A stretch of 64,000 nucleotides of DNA from an uncultured Alphaproteobacteria bacterium (GTDB lineage Bacteria; Pseudomonadota; Alphaproteobacteria; Rhodobacterales; Rhodobacteraceae). Positions within the stretch are counted from its first letter, which is position 1, and every line of letters begins with the position of its first letter. Both the position numbers and the translations under genes were made by a program. Location: NCBI GenBank assembly GCA_929200255.1, contig CAKMYZ010000001.1:310001-374000 (forward strand), in the 5' to 3' direction. The notes beneath the pieces are model-generated. The model saw only the letters and a list, made by a program, of their open reading frames with translations, searched no databases and had not been told where the DNA came from. Shown here piece by piece: positions 9,766 to 19,371 of this stretch.

Positions 9766-10776
9766 TTAAGCCTCCTGCGGAATTTCGGTTGCATAGATAT
9801 CGGTCCAAAGCTCGTCCAAAGCAGGCTCTGGGCTGTCTTTGGAAAACTCTGCCGCTTCGTTCACGATCGCTTTGATCTCTTTATCGATCGCCTTGAGATC
9901 GTCATCGGACGCATGTTTGCCGGTCAGCAGCATCTCGCGGATCTGCTCGATCGGGTCACGTTCGTCGCGCATTTTCTGCACTTCCTCGCGGGTGCGATAC
10001 TTGGCAGGGTCTGACATAGAGTGGCCGCGGTAACGATATGTTTTCACTTCCAGAATGTAGGGGCCTTTGCCTGCGCGGCAGTGGGCAACGGCGCGTTTGC
10101 CAGCCTCTTTCACGGCCAGCACATTCATGCCATCCACCTCTTCGCCCGGGATGCCGTAGGCGGCGCCGCGTTCCCAAAGCGATGGTGATTTGGTTGAGCG
10201 TTGGACCGATGTGCCCATGGCATATTGGTTGTTTTCAATGACAAACACGACGGGCAGATCCCAAAGTTCGGCCATGTTATAGGTCTCATAGACCTGACCC
10301 TGGTTTGCGGCCCCATCACCGAAGTAGGTAAAGGTGACGTGGTCGTTGCCTTTGTATTTGTCGGAAAATGCAAGGCCTGCCCCCAATGGCACCTGCGCCC
10401 CCACAATCCCATGGCCGCCGTAAAAATGCTTCTCTTTCGAGAACATATGCATAGAGCCGCCCTTGCCTTTGGAAAAGCCACCCTCGCGGCCTGTCAGCTC
10501 GGCCATAATCCCCTTGGGGTCCATGCCACAGGCCAGCATATGCCCATGGTCACGGTAGGAGGTGATGCGTTTGTCGCCGTCTTCTGCGGCGGCCTCCAAG
10601 CCCACAACAACGGCCTCTTGTCCGATGTAAAGGTGGCAGAAACCGCCAATCAGGCCCATGCCGTACAGCTGGCCTGCCTTTTCTTCAAAGCGCCGGATCA
10701 GCAGCATTTCACGGTAATGTCCCAGCAGTTCTTCGGCTGAGACGTTGGGTTTCGCGGCGGCCTTTTTGGGTGGCAT
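9766..10776 (-). CDS. pdhA: Pyruvate dehydrogenase E1 alpha subunit
   Basis: This 336-residue subunit forms the thiamine diphosphate site with PdhB. The ThDP motif GDGAANQGQVYETYNMAELW is visible near residue 165, ending with the family's ENNQYAMGTS. The phosphorylation-loop equivalent YRGHSMSDP is also present. A Lys/Ala-rich N-terminus (MPPKKAAAKPNVS) precedes the domain. The start has AGGA about eight bases upstream. It is the first gene of the pdhABC operon, and the upstream sequence holds an inverted repeat that could be its operator. Confidence 0.96.
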   Translation of the reverse strand: MPPKKAAAKPNVSAEELLGHYREMLLIRRFEEKAGQLYGMGLIGGFCHLYIGQEAVVVGLEAAAEDGDKRITSYRDHGHMLACGMDPKGIMAELTGREGGFSKGKGGSMHMFSKEKHFYGGHGIVGAQVPLGAGLAFSDKYKGNDHVTFTYFGDGAANQGQVYETYNMAELWDLPVVFVIENNQYAMGTSVQRSTKSPSLWERGAAYGIPGEEVDGMNVLAVKEAGKRAVAHCRAGKGPYILEVKTYRYRGHSMSDPAKYRTREEVQKMRDERDPIEQIREMLLTGKHASDDDLKAIDKEIKAIVNEAAEFSKDSPEPALDELWTDIYATEIPQEA

Positions 10777-10801
10777 GTACTATCCTCCGGCGTTGTCACA
10801 T

Positions 10802-10821
10802 ATAGTTTAGTATTAAACTAT
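10802..10821. promoter_or_regulatory. Inverted repeat upstream of pdhA, candidate operator
   Basis: ATAGTTTA and TAAACTAT form perfect eight-base arms around GTAT. The site ends 26 bases upstream of the pdhA start codon, so a protein bound there would sit over the promoter or early leader. The AT-rich site stands out in GC-rich surroundings. It does not match the E. coli PdhR consensus, and I cannot name the regulator. Confidence 0.55.
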
Positions 10822-10920
10822 CTTCTAACCCATGCCCGCAAGAATTGCGAGAGTCAAAGTAACCCTTCGTCAATCGCCACTGGAATAGCTGGGTTGCATG
10901 GGGTGAATAACTGCCGCGGG

Positions 10921-11220
10921 TCAGCGAATGACGATCTCATCCGCGCGGATCATACCCAGCACGTCGCGAGCCTGTTGGTCCAGCAGGTCAAGATCAAGAT
11001 AGGTATCCGACAAACGGCGGGTCAGGTTTTCCATCTGGGCTACCTCGGCCTCAAGGCTGGTAAGCTCGGCCACCAGTGCCTGCCCCTCGGCGCGCACTTC
11101 GATCCGCTTGAACAACCCGTAGTCACCCTGCACAGCGGCGAAGGTGAAATACAAGCCCAGCATGATCATGCCAAGAAAGTAGAAAAGGGCACCCAGTTGC
11201 GGGCGGCTGCGTCGGATCAT
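10921..11220 (-). CDS. Septum formation initiator family protein (FtsB/DivIC-like)
   Basis: This 99-residue single-pass membrane protein has a short basic N-terminus, one membrane segment (about residues 11-31, GALFYFLGMIMLGLYFTFAA) and a periplasmic coiled coil (about 40-75), as in FtsB/DivIC. Such proteins bridge FtsL and FtsQ at the division site. It lies between the pdh promoter and the aldolase region, a setting I believe is common in Rhodobacterales. The membership is judged by architecture, so the exact symbol is left open. Confidence 0.8.
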   Translation of the reverse strand: MIRRSRPQLGALFYFLGMIMLGLYFTFAAVQGDYGLFKRIEVRAEGQALVAELTSLEAEVAQMENLTRRLSDTYLDLDLLDQQARDVLGMIRADEIVIR

Positions 11221-11504
11221 TGTTCTGCCTCAATTGCCACCTCTGCCGGGTGACTGGGGCAGAGAATCGCATATCTGATTCGCAAAGGGAATCCCTAAAA
11301 TGCGCCGCAAACGTAGAAAATGCTGGGAAAGGAAAGCGCTATGATGCCGGGCGGTTGCGGGCGGCAGGCCGTTCCAAGATGTGGCGCGGTTTGATCAGGA
11401 TCTACCGATCGTGTACTTTCATGCAACGTCGTGACCGCTGGGTGGGTTGTCAGTCGGTCCACGCAAGGATCTAGTTTGCTTGACCGACGAACGGAGGACA
11501 CCTC

Positions 11505-11687
11505 ATGGAAGTCATCAAGACCACCGAAATCGCCCACGCCCTCTACCGTGCTCACGGCGACAAGGCAGAATGGGAAGCTGCCCAACGCGAAACCCAGCTT
11601 AGGGAGGCAGGGGATCAGAGCCAGGCCGCGACCTGGCGTGCGATCCGGGGAAATCTGCGCCGCCTGCGCGGCGCAAACCAAAGCTAG
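11505..11687 (+). CDS. Small conserved hypothetical protein
   Basis: A 60-residue charged soluble protein starts at an ATG with CGGAGGACAC just upstream, an excellent ribosome site. The sequence begins MEVIKTTEIAHALYRAHGDKAEWEAAQ and looks mostly helical, with no cysteines or membrane segment. The stop lies three bases from the stop of the convergent aldolase gene. I do not recognise a function. The good ribosome site and biased composition argue that it is a real gene. Confidence 0.65.
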   Translation: MEVIKTTEIAHALYRAHGDKAEWEAAQRETQLREAGDQSQAATWRAIRGNLRRLRGANQS

Positions 11688-11690
11688 CCT

Positions 11691-12620
11691 TTAGGCCTTG
11701 CCGCGATAAATCTCGACCAGCTTGTTCAGCATATCAAGGGCATCACTGCGTTCCCGCTGGAATGAATTGCGCCCGATGATCGATCCGTTGCCGCCGCCAT
11801 CGCGGATGGCGCGCGCATCGTCATAAACGGCATCTGCACCCTTTGCAGCCCCGCCCGAGAATACCATGAGACGGCGGCCGTCAAAGGCGCTTTGGACGCA
11901 ATGCCGCACGCGGGCGGCTTGGGTTGCGACGTCGATATCTTGCGCTTCGTAAACTTTCTTGGCTTCGGGCAGGCTCAGATGATCCGTGCTCAGTTTGATC
12001 TTGATGATATGTGCGCCCAATAGGGCCGCGATTTGTGCTGCATAAGCACCGATGTCGATGGCCGTTTCCCCATCCTTGTCGAGGGCCTCACCACGCGGAT
12101 ACGACCAGATCACGGTTGCGATACCTTTGGCGGCAGCCTCGCGGCGCATCTCAGCAATATCGCTGAACATGTTCAAGGCGGCGGAGGAGCCGGGATAGAC
12201 GGTAAACCCAATCGCCGAACAGCCAAGGCGCAGGGCGTCGTCAATAGAGGCGGTGATCGCCTGGGTTTTGGGGGCTTCGTTGGGGATCAGCGAATTGGCT
12301 GAATTCACTTTCAGGATTGTTGGAATCTGCCCGGCAAAGGTATCGGCGCCTGCCTCAAGCATACCAAGTGGGGCGGCGTAGGCGTTCAGGCCGGCATCAA
12401 TTGCCAACTGATAGTGATAGTGCGGATCATATCCGCCGGGGTTGGGGGCGAACGATCGGGCGGGCCCATGCTCAAACCCCTGATCGACAGGCAGGATAAT
12501 CATCTTGCCGGTGCCACCCAGTTTGCCGTTCATCAGGATGCCCGCCAGTTTGGCCTTCACGCCGGGTGTTTCGCCTTCGTAGTTGGACAGGATTTTTTGA
12601 ACGACGCGGGTGGTTTTCAT
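11691..12620 (-). CDS. Class I fructose-bisphosphate aldolase (DhnA/FbaB type)
   Basis: The enzyme interconverts fructose 1,6-bisphosphate with dihydroxyacetone phosphate and glyceraldehyde 3-phosphate through a lysine Schiff base. The 309 residues contain PVDQGFEHGPARSF near the N-terminus, AHIIKIKLSTDHL with the probable catalytic lysine, and VFSGGAAKG for phosphate binding. I moved the start from the track's upstream codon to ATG 12620 (MKTTRVVQKIL), which begins the conserved domain and has AGGG upstream. LacI-like sites lie about 70-100 bases upstream, suggesting sugar-responsive control. Confidence 0.93.
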   Translation of the reverse strand: MKTTRVVQKILSNYEGETPGVKAKLAGILMNGKLGGTGKMIILPVDQGFEHGPARSFAPNPGGYDPHYHYQLAIDAGLNAYAAPLGMLEAGADTFAGQIPTILKVNSANSLIPNEAPKTQAITASIDDALRLGCSAIGFTVYPGSSAALNMFSDIAEMRREAAAKGIATVIWSYPRGEALDKDGETAIDIGAYAAQIAALLGAHIIKIKLSTDHLSLPEAKKVYEAQDIDVATQAARVRHCVQSAFDGRRLMVFSGGAAKGADAVYDDARAIRDGGGNGSIIGRNSFQRERSDALDMLNKLVEIYRGKA

Positions 12621-12687
12621 GGCAGGGCCCCTGGATAAATGAACGGATGACACCCCGGGTAAGGGGCAGAAGGCCCGGTTGCAAATA

Positions 12688-12722
12688 TGTTAGCGCAACC
12701 GGGGTCAATGTTATCGCAAACA
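12688..12722. promoter_or_regulatory. LacI-type operator and related half-site upstream of the aldolase gene
   Basis: TGTTATCGCAAACA (12709-12722) fits the LacI-family pattern TGTT-n2-CG-n2-AACA. TGTTAGCGCAAC starts exactly 21 bases earlier and shares TGTTAGCGC with the perfect palindrome at the edd promoter. The left element also lies inside a CCCGGTTGC/GCAACCGGG hairpin that might end the upstream gene's transcript, so its role is ambiguous. Confidence 0.5.
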
Positions 12723-12730
12723 GCGGATGA

Positions 12731-14341
12731 TCAGTTCTGTCGCAGGTAGGCCGACGGCAGGTCCGCCACGATCCAGTCGCGCAAAGCGAGGGCCTGCATC
12801 TCTGCTTCGATTGCAGTCCACTGCGACTGCACCTCTGGTCCGCGTGCCCCGAACCGAGCGGTGATTTCCCTGCGCAGGGATGGGGCGGCGATGTCACCGG
12901 CGGCCTCTGCCAGAACGGCAAAGTAGTAGGCGCGTTTGTAGGACCGCGCAGCACCATCGCCTGTAAAGTAGGCAAGCGACAATGCGCGCAGGTCACGGGG
13001 GTCATCTCCGCTGACCTGATCGATAGCCGCAGGTGCGTTTGTGCTGGCAAGGTGGGCGTCTTGCGCATCCAGAACGGCACCGGTGGTCATGCGCGCCTCC
13101 AGCCGATCCAGTTGTGCTACGGTTCCTGGTTGATTGCTCGCGGCGGCGATCAGGGCATAGCCGTAGGCACCTGCCACGTCACGATCCTGCAAAGCCGTTG
13201 CAAGCATGGCGGCTGCGGGGCCAGCCGCCGCCCGATCATCCAGCAATGGGCGCAAAAGATCCGGCACGATGGCGCGGCCCAAGGGCACGCCATTTCCAGC
13301 CATCAACGCTTCTGCCAGCTGCAATCGTGCTTCAGCGGTCTGATTTTCAGGCGCGCTTAAAGCCTCGAGATCCGCAGCAGTCAGAATCTGCGATCGTACC
13401 AGCGGTGTGCTGCGCGCCTGCAATCCAAGGGCAGCGATCAACGTCTGTGGCGTGCCGTACATATCCGGCTCAATCACGATACCGGTTGGGGGCAAGTCGG
13501 CCTGCACCGTAATTTCACCCGGATCTGCGACAAAGGCTTCGACCTCTGTCATCAGATCACCGACAAAGTTCCGCTCCACAGCTCCCAAAGGGCGCCTTCC
13601 GCCTTCACTAAGGAATTGTGAAACAGCCTCGGTGCCCAGCTCGCGGATCGTCACAGGGTCGCGCAGGTTTTCTGGCAGGACTTGTGACACGGCCTCCCAG
13701 CCGCCATCATCTTTGAGCGTCGCGACGGCACGGCTCACCCGGATGGCTGGGTCGCCAGGGTAACCAAATTCGCCCAGACGGGGTAGGATCGTGCCGCTGG
13801 CGGAGTAGTCCAAGGTTGCAAAACCATTGATAGCGACGGTGCTATCGATCGCCGTTTCACCAGTGGTGTAAGCATAGCTGGCGCGCAGCTTGAACTGGTC
13901 CAGGGGCAGGTCTTTGTAACCGGCCGTCCGCAGCGCCAGTGCGACATCGCGCTCCACACAGGCAAGGTTTGCGCGTGCGCCGATCAGGTTGAGGTTGACC
14001 TCAGCGGCGGTTTGAAACGGTGCTGCAAAGTCGCTCGACAATGTGGCGCGCTCGATCGTGATTTCGCACTGGCGGGCCTGATCATAGGGCAGCAAGGGGC
14101 GGGCTGTGATCCCCGAAATGGAAACAACGCCGCGCATCGGGTCCGCCGACAGATGGCCATATTGCAATTCCATCCGGGTGCGCAGGGCAGAGATCGCACT
14201 ATTTGCAAGGGCGGCTGCAATCCGGTCAGGGCTGAAAAATTCACCCAGCGTCACCTGTGGGTCGCGGTCCTGCGCAAGCGTGGGTGTGGCGATGATTAAT
14301 GCAAGCGTTGTTGTGGCTGTAAGGTGGGCGATAGGTTTCAT
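12731..14341 (-). CDS. Secreted protein with Sel1-like C-terminal repeats, function unknown
   Basis: The 536-residue product begins with a Sec signal peptide (MKPIAHLTATTTLALIIATPTLAQ). The N-terminal 300 residues resemble no domain I can name. The C-terminal part (about 350-510) has Sel1-like helical pairs, such as LALSLAYFTGDGA-type units with ARSYKRAYYFAVLAEAAGD, which usually mediate protein contacts. I chose ATG 14341 because AGAAGGAG precedes it; the longer ORF adds 18 unlikely residues. It sits between fba and pgk on the same strand but with wide gaps. Periplasmic location is inferred. Confidence 0.75.
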   Translation of the reverse strand: MKPIAHLTATTTLALIIATPTLAQDRDPQVTLGEFFSPDRIAAALANSAISALRTRMELQYGHLSADPMRGVVSISGITARPLLPYDQARQCEITIERATLSSDFAAPFQTAAEVNLNLIGARANLACVERDVALALRTAGYKDLPLDQFKLRASYAYTTGETAIDSTVAINGFATLDYSASGTILPRLGEFGYPGDPAIRVSRAVATLKDDGGWEAVSQVLPENLRDPVTIRELGTEAVSQFLSEGGRRPLGAVERNFVGDLMTEVEAFVADPGEITVQADLPPTGIVIEPDMYGTPQTLIAALGLQARSTPLVRSQILTAADLEALSAPENQTAEARLQLAEALMAGNGVPLGRAIVPDLLRPLLDDRAAAGPAAAMLATALQDRDVAGAYGYALIAAASNQPGTVAQLDRLEARMTTGAVLDAQDAHLASTNAPAAIDQVSGDDPRDLRALSLAYFTGDGAARSYKRAYYFAVLAEAAGDIAAPSLRREITARFGARGPEVQSQWTAIEAEMQALALRDWIVADLPSAYLRQN

Positions 14342-14450
14342 GTCAGTGCTCCTTCTGTATTTGAACGACGTACATGAACAAAGTTCAAAACACAAGAAGC
14401 AAAGATGTTGACCTAACGTAAGGTGTGGCGACTGCTGCGGTATTAGAGGG

Positions 14451-15626
14451 TTAACCTAAGGCAGCGACCCCCGGCAGGTTCTTGCCTTCCATCCATTCAA
14501 GAAAGGCACCACCAGCGGTCGAGATATAGCTGAAATCATCGGCGGCACCGGCCTGATTGAGTGCGGCAACAGTATCACCGCCACCTGCCACTGAAATCAA
14601 CTGACCTGCTTTGGAAAGTGCCGCAGCCTTTGCCGCTGCCGCATTGGTGGCCGCATCAAAAGGGGCAATCTCAAACGCGCCCAGCGGACCGTTCCAGACA
14701 AGCGTCTGTGCACGCTCAAGAACGTCGCTGATATAGGCAACCGTCGCAGGGCCTGCATCAAGGATCATCGCATCAGCGGGGCAGGCATCAGGTGCCAGCG
14801 TTTCATTGGCCGCGCCGGCCTTGAATTCACGCGCCACGACGATGTCACGTGGCAGGATAATCTCGCATCCGGCTGTGTCGGCCTTTGTCAGAATGTCTCG
14901 GGCAGTCTCTGCCAGGTCATGCTCGCACAGTGATTTGCCGACATCGATGCCTTGAGCGGCCAGGAACGTGTTGGCCATGCCGCCACCAATGACAAGGTGA
15001 TCAACCTTGCCCACCAGATTGCCCAACAAGTCCAACTTGGTTGATACCTTTGCGCCGCCGACAACAGCCACAACGGGGCGTACGGGGGTGCCGAGAGCCA
15101 TTTCCAGTGCGTGCAGCTCTTCGGCCATCAGACGGCCTGCACAGGCGGGCAGGATGTGGGCAATCGCTTCGGTACTAGCATGGGCGCGGTGTGCCGCTGA
15201 GAATGCATCATTTACATAAATGTCGCCAAGGCTGGCCAGACGTTTGGCAAAACCTTCATCGTTCTTTTCTTCACCGGGATTGAAGCGCAGGTTTTCCAGC
15301 AACAGCACCTCATCGCCTTCCATCTCGGCCACGGCATCACCATAGTCGGAATTGACCCAGGTGACGGGCAGGCCCAGCACATCAGCGACGGCAGGGGCGA
15401 TGATCTCAAGCGACATCTGAGGCACAATCTGCCCCTTGGGGCGGCCAAAATGGGCCATCAGGATCACCTTGCCGCCTTTTTCCTGAATATCGTCCACCGT
15501 GGGGATGATCCGCTCAATCCGGGTCAGGTCCGTGACATTGCCATCTTCCACCGGCACGTTGATATCCACACGCACCAATGCGCGTTTGCCTGCAAAATCC
15601 ATATCGTCGAGTGTTTTCCAGGCCAT
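14451..15626 (-). CDS. pgk: Phosphoglycerate kinase
   Basis: Pgk makes ATP from 1,3-bisphosphoglycerate in glycolysis and runs in reverse in gluconeogenesis. The 391-residue length is normal. Visible motifs are [11 protein letters not shown] at the N-terminus, AHFGRPKG (substrate arginine loop), [16 protein letters not shown] and the C-terminal GGGDTVAAL nucleotide loop. The start at 15626 ([11 protein letters not shown]) has GGAGC upstream; the 91 extra residues in the track are read-through of the divergent intergenic region. It is divergent from the cyclophilin genes. Confidence 0.96.
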   Translation of the reverse strand: MAWKTLDDMDFAGKRALVRVDINVPVEDGNVTDLTRIERIIPTVDDIQEKGGKVILMAHFGRPKGQIVPQMSLEIIAPAVADVLGLPVTWVNSDYGDAVAEMEGDEVLLLENLRFNPGEEKNDEGFAKRLASLGDIYVNDAFSAAHRAHASTEAIAHILPACAGRLMAEELHALEMALGTPVRPVVAVVGGAKVSTKLDLLGNLVGKVDHLVIGGGMANTFLAAQGIDVGKSLCEHDLAETARDILTKADTAGCEIILPRDIVVAREFKAGAANETLAPDACPADAMILDAGPATVAYISDVLERAQTLVWNGPLGAFEIAPFDAATNAAAAKAAALSKAGQLISVAGGGDTVAALNQAGAADDFSYISTAGGAFLEWMEGKNLPGVAALG

Positions 15627-15759
15627 ATTGGTGCTCCTATCGCTGATCCGCTTGGGCGCTTTGTTGCGGCAATGGCGCGCTGGCGTCAACCAGAGCGGCT
15701 TGGCAATTGCGGCCAAGGGCCATATGTCATTCCAGAACGCGAAATAAAGGAGCGCCCCA

Positions 15760-16266
15760 ATGGCCGATATCAAAGACCCCGAAAACACCATCATCATGAC
15801 GCTAAAGGACGGCGATGTTGTGATTGAGTTGCTGCCGGATGTGGCACCGGCCCACACCGCGCGGATGAAGGAATTGGCGCGCGCTGGCAAATACGACAAT
15901 GTGTGTTTTCACCGGGTGATTGATGGCTTCATGGCGCAGACGGGCGATGTGGCCAATGGCAACATGGAAGACGGCTTCAACCTTAACCGTGCGGGCACCG
16001 GTGGATCTGATCTGCCTGATCTGCCTGCCGAGTTTTCCAAGATCCCCCATGCGCGCGGGTCACTGGGTGCTGCGCGCTCGCAAAACCCGAACTCGGCCAA
16101 CAGCCAGTTCTTTATCAACTTCAAGGACAATGACTTCCTCAACGGGCAATACACTGTCTACGGGCAGGTTGTGTCAGGGATGGAACATGTGGATGCGATC
16201 ATGAAGGGCGAACCACCGATGAACCCGGATCGTATGATCAGCGTGAAGGTGGCCGCAGATGTATAA
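15760..16266 (+). CDS. Cytoplasmic cyclophilin-type peptidyl-prolyl isomerase
   Basis: This 168-residue protein without a signal peptide is a cyclophilin that catalyses cis-trans isomerisation at proline. Family motifs include [30 protein letters not shown] and [10 protein letters not shown]. The start has AAAGGAG upstream. It overlaps the next cyclophilin gene by eight bases. The pair shares long stretches of sequence (for example FMAQTGDV and [12 protein letters not shown]), which points to tandem duplication followed by export of one copy. Confidence 0.93.
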   Translation: MADIKDPENTIIMTLKDGDVVIELLPDVAPAHTARMKELARAGKYDNVCFHRVIDGFMAQTGDVANGNMEDGFNLNRAGTGGSDLPDLPAEFSKIPHARGSLGAARSQNPNSANSQFFINFKDNDFLNGQYTVYGQVVSGMEHVDAIMKGEPPMNPDRMISVKVAADV

Positions 16267-16804
16267 ACTTGCAGCGGCATTTGCGCTTCTCGCGACACCA
16301 GCGCTCAGCACTGGCCTTGAGATTGATGTCACGGGCGAGGCTGATGGCACAATCGTGATCGACCTTTTTGAGGAAACAGCACCCCTGCACGTGGAACAGA
16401 TCACTGCGATTGCGACGGCGGGTAGCTATGACGGCGTTGTCTTTCACCGGGTCATCGATGGCTTCATGGCCCAAACAGGCGACGTGCAAAACGGTGTGAT
16501 GGGCGGCGACCTGTCCCGCGCGGGCACCGGCGGGTCCGAGTTCCCCGATATCCCGGCGGAATTCTCTGATCTGCCGTTTGAGCGTGGTGTGGTTGGTATG
16601 GCGCGGGCGCAGAACCCGAACTCGGCCAACAGCCAGTTCTTTATCATGTTCGAGCCGGGCTACTTCCTGAATGGGCAGTATACAGTTGTGGGTGAAGTGA
16701 CCGCAGGTATGGATATCGTCGATACCATCAAGCGCGGCACCGGACCCAACGGGTCTGTTGTTGGGGCACCGGACATGATGCAGGCGGTGCGTGTCACCGA
16801 ATAA
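16259..16804 (+). CDS. Exported cyclophilin-type peptidyl-prolyl isomerase
   Basis: This is the second cyclophilin of the pair, 181 residues, with an N-terminal Sec signal ([19 protein letters not shown]) that sends it to the periplasm, where it would assist folding of exported proteins. [14 protein letters not shown] and [13 protein letters not shown] are conserved. It starts inside the 3' end of the cytoplasmic copy, so the two should be co-translated. Its 3' end is followed by a DUF3179 gene on the same strand after about 90 bases. Confidence 0.92.
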   Translation: MYKLAAAFALLATPALSTGLEIDVTGEADGTIVIDLFEETAPLHVEQITAIATAGSYDGVVFHRVIDGFMAQTGDVQNGVMGGDLSRAGTGGSEFPDIPAEFSDLPFERGVVGMARAQNPNSANSQFFIMFEPGYFLNGQYTVVGEVTAGMDIVDTIKRGTGPNGSVVGAPDMMQAVRVTE

Positions 16805-16895
16805 CAAACGATGCCAGCCCCCTCACATTCCTGCGAGGGGGCTAGGCGAACAGCCTTGGTTCAGTCAGTCTTTGCCCAATCAAGAGGAGAGACCG

Positions 16896-17861
16896 ATGCG
16901 CCTGATCCCCACCATCGCCGCTTTTTGCACTGCCGCCAGCATGTCCGTGGCGAGCCCGGAGTTTTGGGCTTTCGAATGGCCGAACACGGATTTTGAGAAC
17001 ACCAGCGTTGAAAACTGGGTTGAGATCATGTCGGGCGGCCCGCCAAAGGATGGTATTCCCGCGCTGGATAACCCTGAATTTGTCACGGTTGCGGATGGTC
17101 CTGACCTTCTGCCACGGGAACCTGTGATCACACTTGAGATTGCGGGTGAAACACCGCGCGCTTATCCGATCCGCTATCTGACATGGCATGAGATCGTGAA
17201 TGATGTGGTGGGCGACATCCCGGTCGCGGTCACCTTCTGCCCTTTGTGCAATTCCGGCATCACCTTTGACCGGCGCATTGAACAAGGCACGCTTAGCTTT
17301 GGTGTCTCGGGCAAGCTGCGCAACTCTGACATGGTGATGTTTGACCGCGAAACCGAAAGCTGGTGGCAGCAAGCCATCGGTGAGGCCATCGTGGGCGACC
17401 TGACAGGGGCCGAGCTGGACACCCTGCCCAGTTGGATGGAAAGCTGGTCAAGTTTTGCAGAGCGCAATCCTGACGGGCTTGTCATGGCGCAACCGGCCTT
17501 TCGCAGGCAATACGGGGCCAATCCTTACGTGCGCTATGACAGTTCAAACCGCCCGTTTCTTTATTCCGGCGAAATGCCGCCGCATGATATTCCGGCACTT
17601 GCGCGGGTGGTGCGCGTCGGTGATGCAGCCTGGCCGCTGACCCGGCTGTCAGAGGCCGGAGAATTGACCGAGGCTGGCGTGACCTTCACCTGGCACGAAG
17701 GGCAGGCCTCAGCCCTTGACGCGGCCCGGATTGGCGCGGGCAAAGAGGTAGGCAACGTGCGGGTGCGCGATGCTGCGGGCAATGATCTGGCCCATGACGT
17801 GATGTTTGCCTTTGCCTTTCACGCCTTCTGGCCAGATGGGGCGTGGATGCTGGGGCAGTAG
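16896..17861 (+). CDS. DUF3179 domain protein, exported
   Basis: The 321-residue protein has a signal peptide (MRLIPTIAAFCTAASMSVAS) and a DUF3179 domain marked by VTFCPLCNSGITFDRRI and VSGKLRNSDMVMFDRETESWW. The CPLC pair is characteristic but the biochemical function of the family is not known. I chose ATG 16896 because CAAGAGGAGA lies just upstream and because it restores a signal peptide; the track's start is 35 codons earlier, inside the cyclophilin gene. It probably belongs to the same transcript as the two cyclophilins. Confidence 0.85.
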   Translation: MRLIPTIAAFCTAASMSVASPEFWAFEWPNTDFENTSVENWVEIMSGGPPKDGIPALDNPEFVTVADGPDLLPREPVITLEIAGETPRAYPIRYLTWHEIVNDVVGDIPVAVTFCPLCNSGITFDRRIEQGTLSFGVSGKLRNSDMVMFDRETESWWQQAIGEAIVGDLTGAELDTLPSWMESWSSFAERNPDGLVMAQPAFRRQYGANPYVRYDSSNRPFLYSGEMPPHDIPALARVVRVGDAAWPLTRLSEAGELTEAGVTFTWHEGQASALDAARIGAGKEVGNVRVRDAAGNDLAHDVMFAFAFHAFWPDGAWMLGQ

Positions 17862-17904
17862 GCACCACACCCGCTGTGGGTGCCGATCTGCCGGAGCCTC
17901 CGGC
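17861..17904. terminator. Two small hairpins between convergent DUF3179 and selO genes
   Basis: GGCACCACA/TGTGGGTGCC (17861-17884, one bulge) and GCCGGAG/CTCCGGC (17890-17904) follow the DUF3179 stop. Neither is followed by a strong T run, so termination is only suggested by position between convergent genes. Confidence 0.35.
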
Positions 17905-17954
17905 GAAAGTTTGATTGGACATGGAACGATAAGGTAGGTCGATCCCGCTTTGTG

Positions 17955-19370
17955 TCACGTTCCACAGAACGTCCGCGTGACGTGTTCATCTTCACTTGGC
18001 GCGCGGGCAAAGGGTGCAGTGTCTTCGGTCAGCGGCACATAGGGATCTGTAATCGCGGCGAGCAGGGCGTGGAACGGGGCATAGTCGCCATTGCGCCCAG
18101 CAACAATCACCTCTTCAATGCGGTGGTTGCGCGGGATGATTTGGGGGTTGGCCCGCGCCATCATGGCCACGGCATCGGCTGACCTGCGCAGATGCCAGCG
18201 GTCCGCCCAAGCGTCAAAGGCATCGCGGCTGATGAACTGATCCCGTGCATTTGGCGCGTGCAATGTGGCAAAGGTATTTGTGAAGTCGGCCCCATTCTTG
18301 GCCATTAAATCCAGCAGGTCGTTGATTAATGCACCGTCGTCTTCTGTTGGGGTCGCGATGCCCAGCTTGGCGCCAAACACCTTGCGCCACTCCGCTTCAT
18401 AAATCCCCGGCATCCGGTGAACGGCGGCGGTGAAATCTTCTATTGCGGCTTCGCGATCTGGCATCAGCGGGATCAATGCCGTGGCAAATTGCGCCATGTT
18501 CCATGCCCCGATGCCGGGCTGGTTGGCATAGGCGTAGCGCCCATACTGGTCGATAGCACTGAACGCACGGTCAGGGTGGAAGCCGTCAATAAACGCGCAG
18601 GGCCCATAGTCGATTGTTTCACCCGCAATCGACACATTGTCCGTGTTCATGACACCGTGAATAAACCCCAGCCCCATCCACTTTGCGATAAGCGCCGCAT
18701 AACGGGCAATCACCAGGTCAAGCAATGCAGCCGGGTCATTGGCTTGCGGGTAGTGCCGCGCGATCACATGATCCGTCAGGGCGCGCAGGGCTGTCATGTC
18801 GCCGCGACTGGCAAAGAACTGAAATGTGCCAACGCGGATGTGGCTTTGTGCAACGCGTGTGATAACAGCACCGGGCAGTACCTCTTCGCGGTACACATCT
18901 TCGCCGGTTGTCACAGCCGCCAGCGCCCGGGTTGTGGGTACACCCATGGCATGCATGGCTTCGCTGACCAGATATTCACGCATCACCGGGCCAAGCCAGG
19001 CTCGCCCATCACCACGCCGCGAATAGGGGGTGGGGCCTGAACCCTTGAGCTGGATGTCACGGCGGATGCCATCGGTACCCACGACCTCACCCAGCAGGAC
19101 CGCGCGGCCATCGCCAAGCTGCGGGTTCCAGTTGCCGAACTGATGGCCGGCATAGGCCTGGGCGAGAGGGGCAGCACCGTGTGGGATATGGTTGCCCGCA
19201 AAGACCTGCGCGGCCTCTGGCGTGGCAAGGTCGGCGGGATCAATCCCGAGGGTTGTCGCTAAGGCCGCGTTTGACGCAATCATCTGCGGCGCTTTCACCG
19301 GCGTTGGCAATTGCGCGGTGTACATCTGTGGCGGCAGCCGGGCGTAAGAGTTGTCGAATGGGATCTGCAT
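17955..19370 (-). CDS. selO: Protein adenylyltransferase SelO (YdiU family)
   Basis: SelO is a pseudokinase-fold enzyme that attaches AMP to proteins. The 471-residue length fits bacterial members. Visible are FDNSYARLP at the N-terminus, GGVVMGEP-equivalent QLKGSGPTPYSRRGDGRA, and GVMNTDNVSIAGETIDYGPCAF with the metal-binding Asn/Asp. The C-terminus ends CGT, so a cysteine is the antepenultimate residue, the place of selenocysteine in the human protein. I chose ATG 19370 (MQIPFDNSYARL) over the track start 17 codons upstream. It begins one base before the nucleoside hydrolase stop, so the two are likely co-transcribed. Confidence 0.94.
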   Translation of the reverse strand: MQIPFDNSYARLPPQMYTAQLPTPVKAPQMIASNAALATTLGIDPADLATPEAAQVFAGNHIPHGAAPLAQAYAGHQFGNWNPQLGDGRAVLLGEVVGTDGIRRDIQLKGSGPTPYSRRGDGRAWLGPVMREYLVSEAMHAMGVPTTRALAAVTTGEDVYREEVLPGAVITRVAQSHIRVGTFQFFASRGDMTALRALTDHVIARHYPQANDPAALLDLVIARYAALIAKWMGLGFIHGVMNTDNVSIAGETIDYGPCAFIDGFHPDRAFSAIDQYGRYAYANQPGIGAWNMAQFATALIPLMPDREAAIEDFTAAVHRMPGIYEAEWRKVFGAKLGIATPTEDDGALINDLLDLMAKNGADFTNTFATLHAPNARDQFISRDAFDAWADRWHLRRSADAVAMMARANPQIIPRNHRIEEVIVAGRNGDYAPFHALLAAITDPYVPLTEDTAPFARAPSEDEHVTRTFCGT

Positions 19371-19371
19371 C

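Noticed and set aside
8314-10014. 566-residue ORF antisense to pdhC/pdhB
   Set aside because: It is a shadow of the real minus-strand genes caused by GC-rich codon use, with no domain support.
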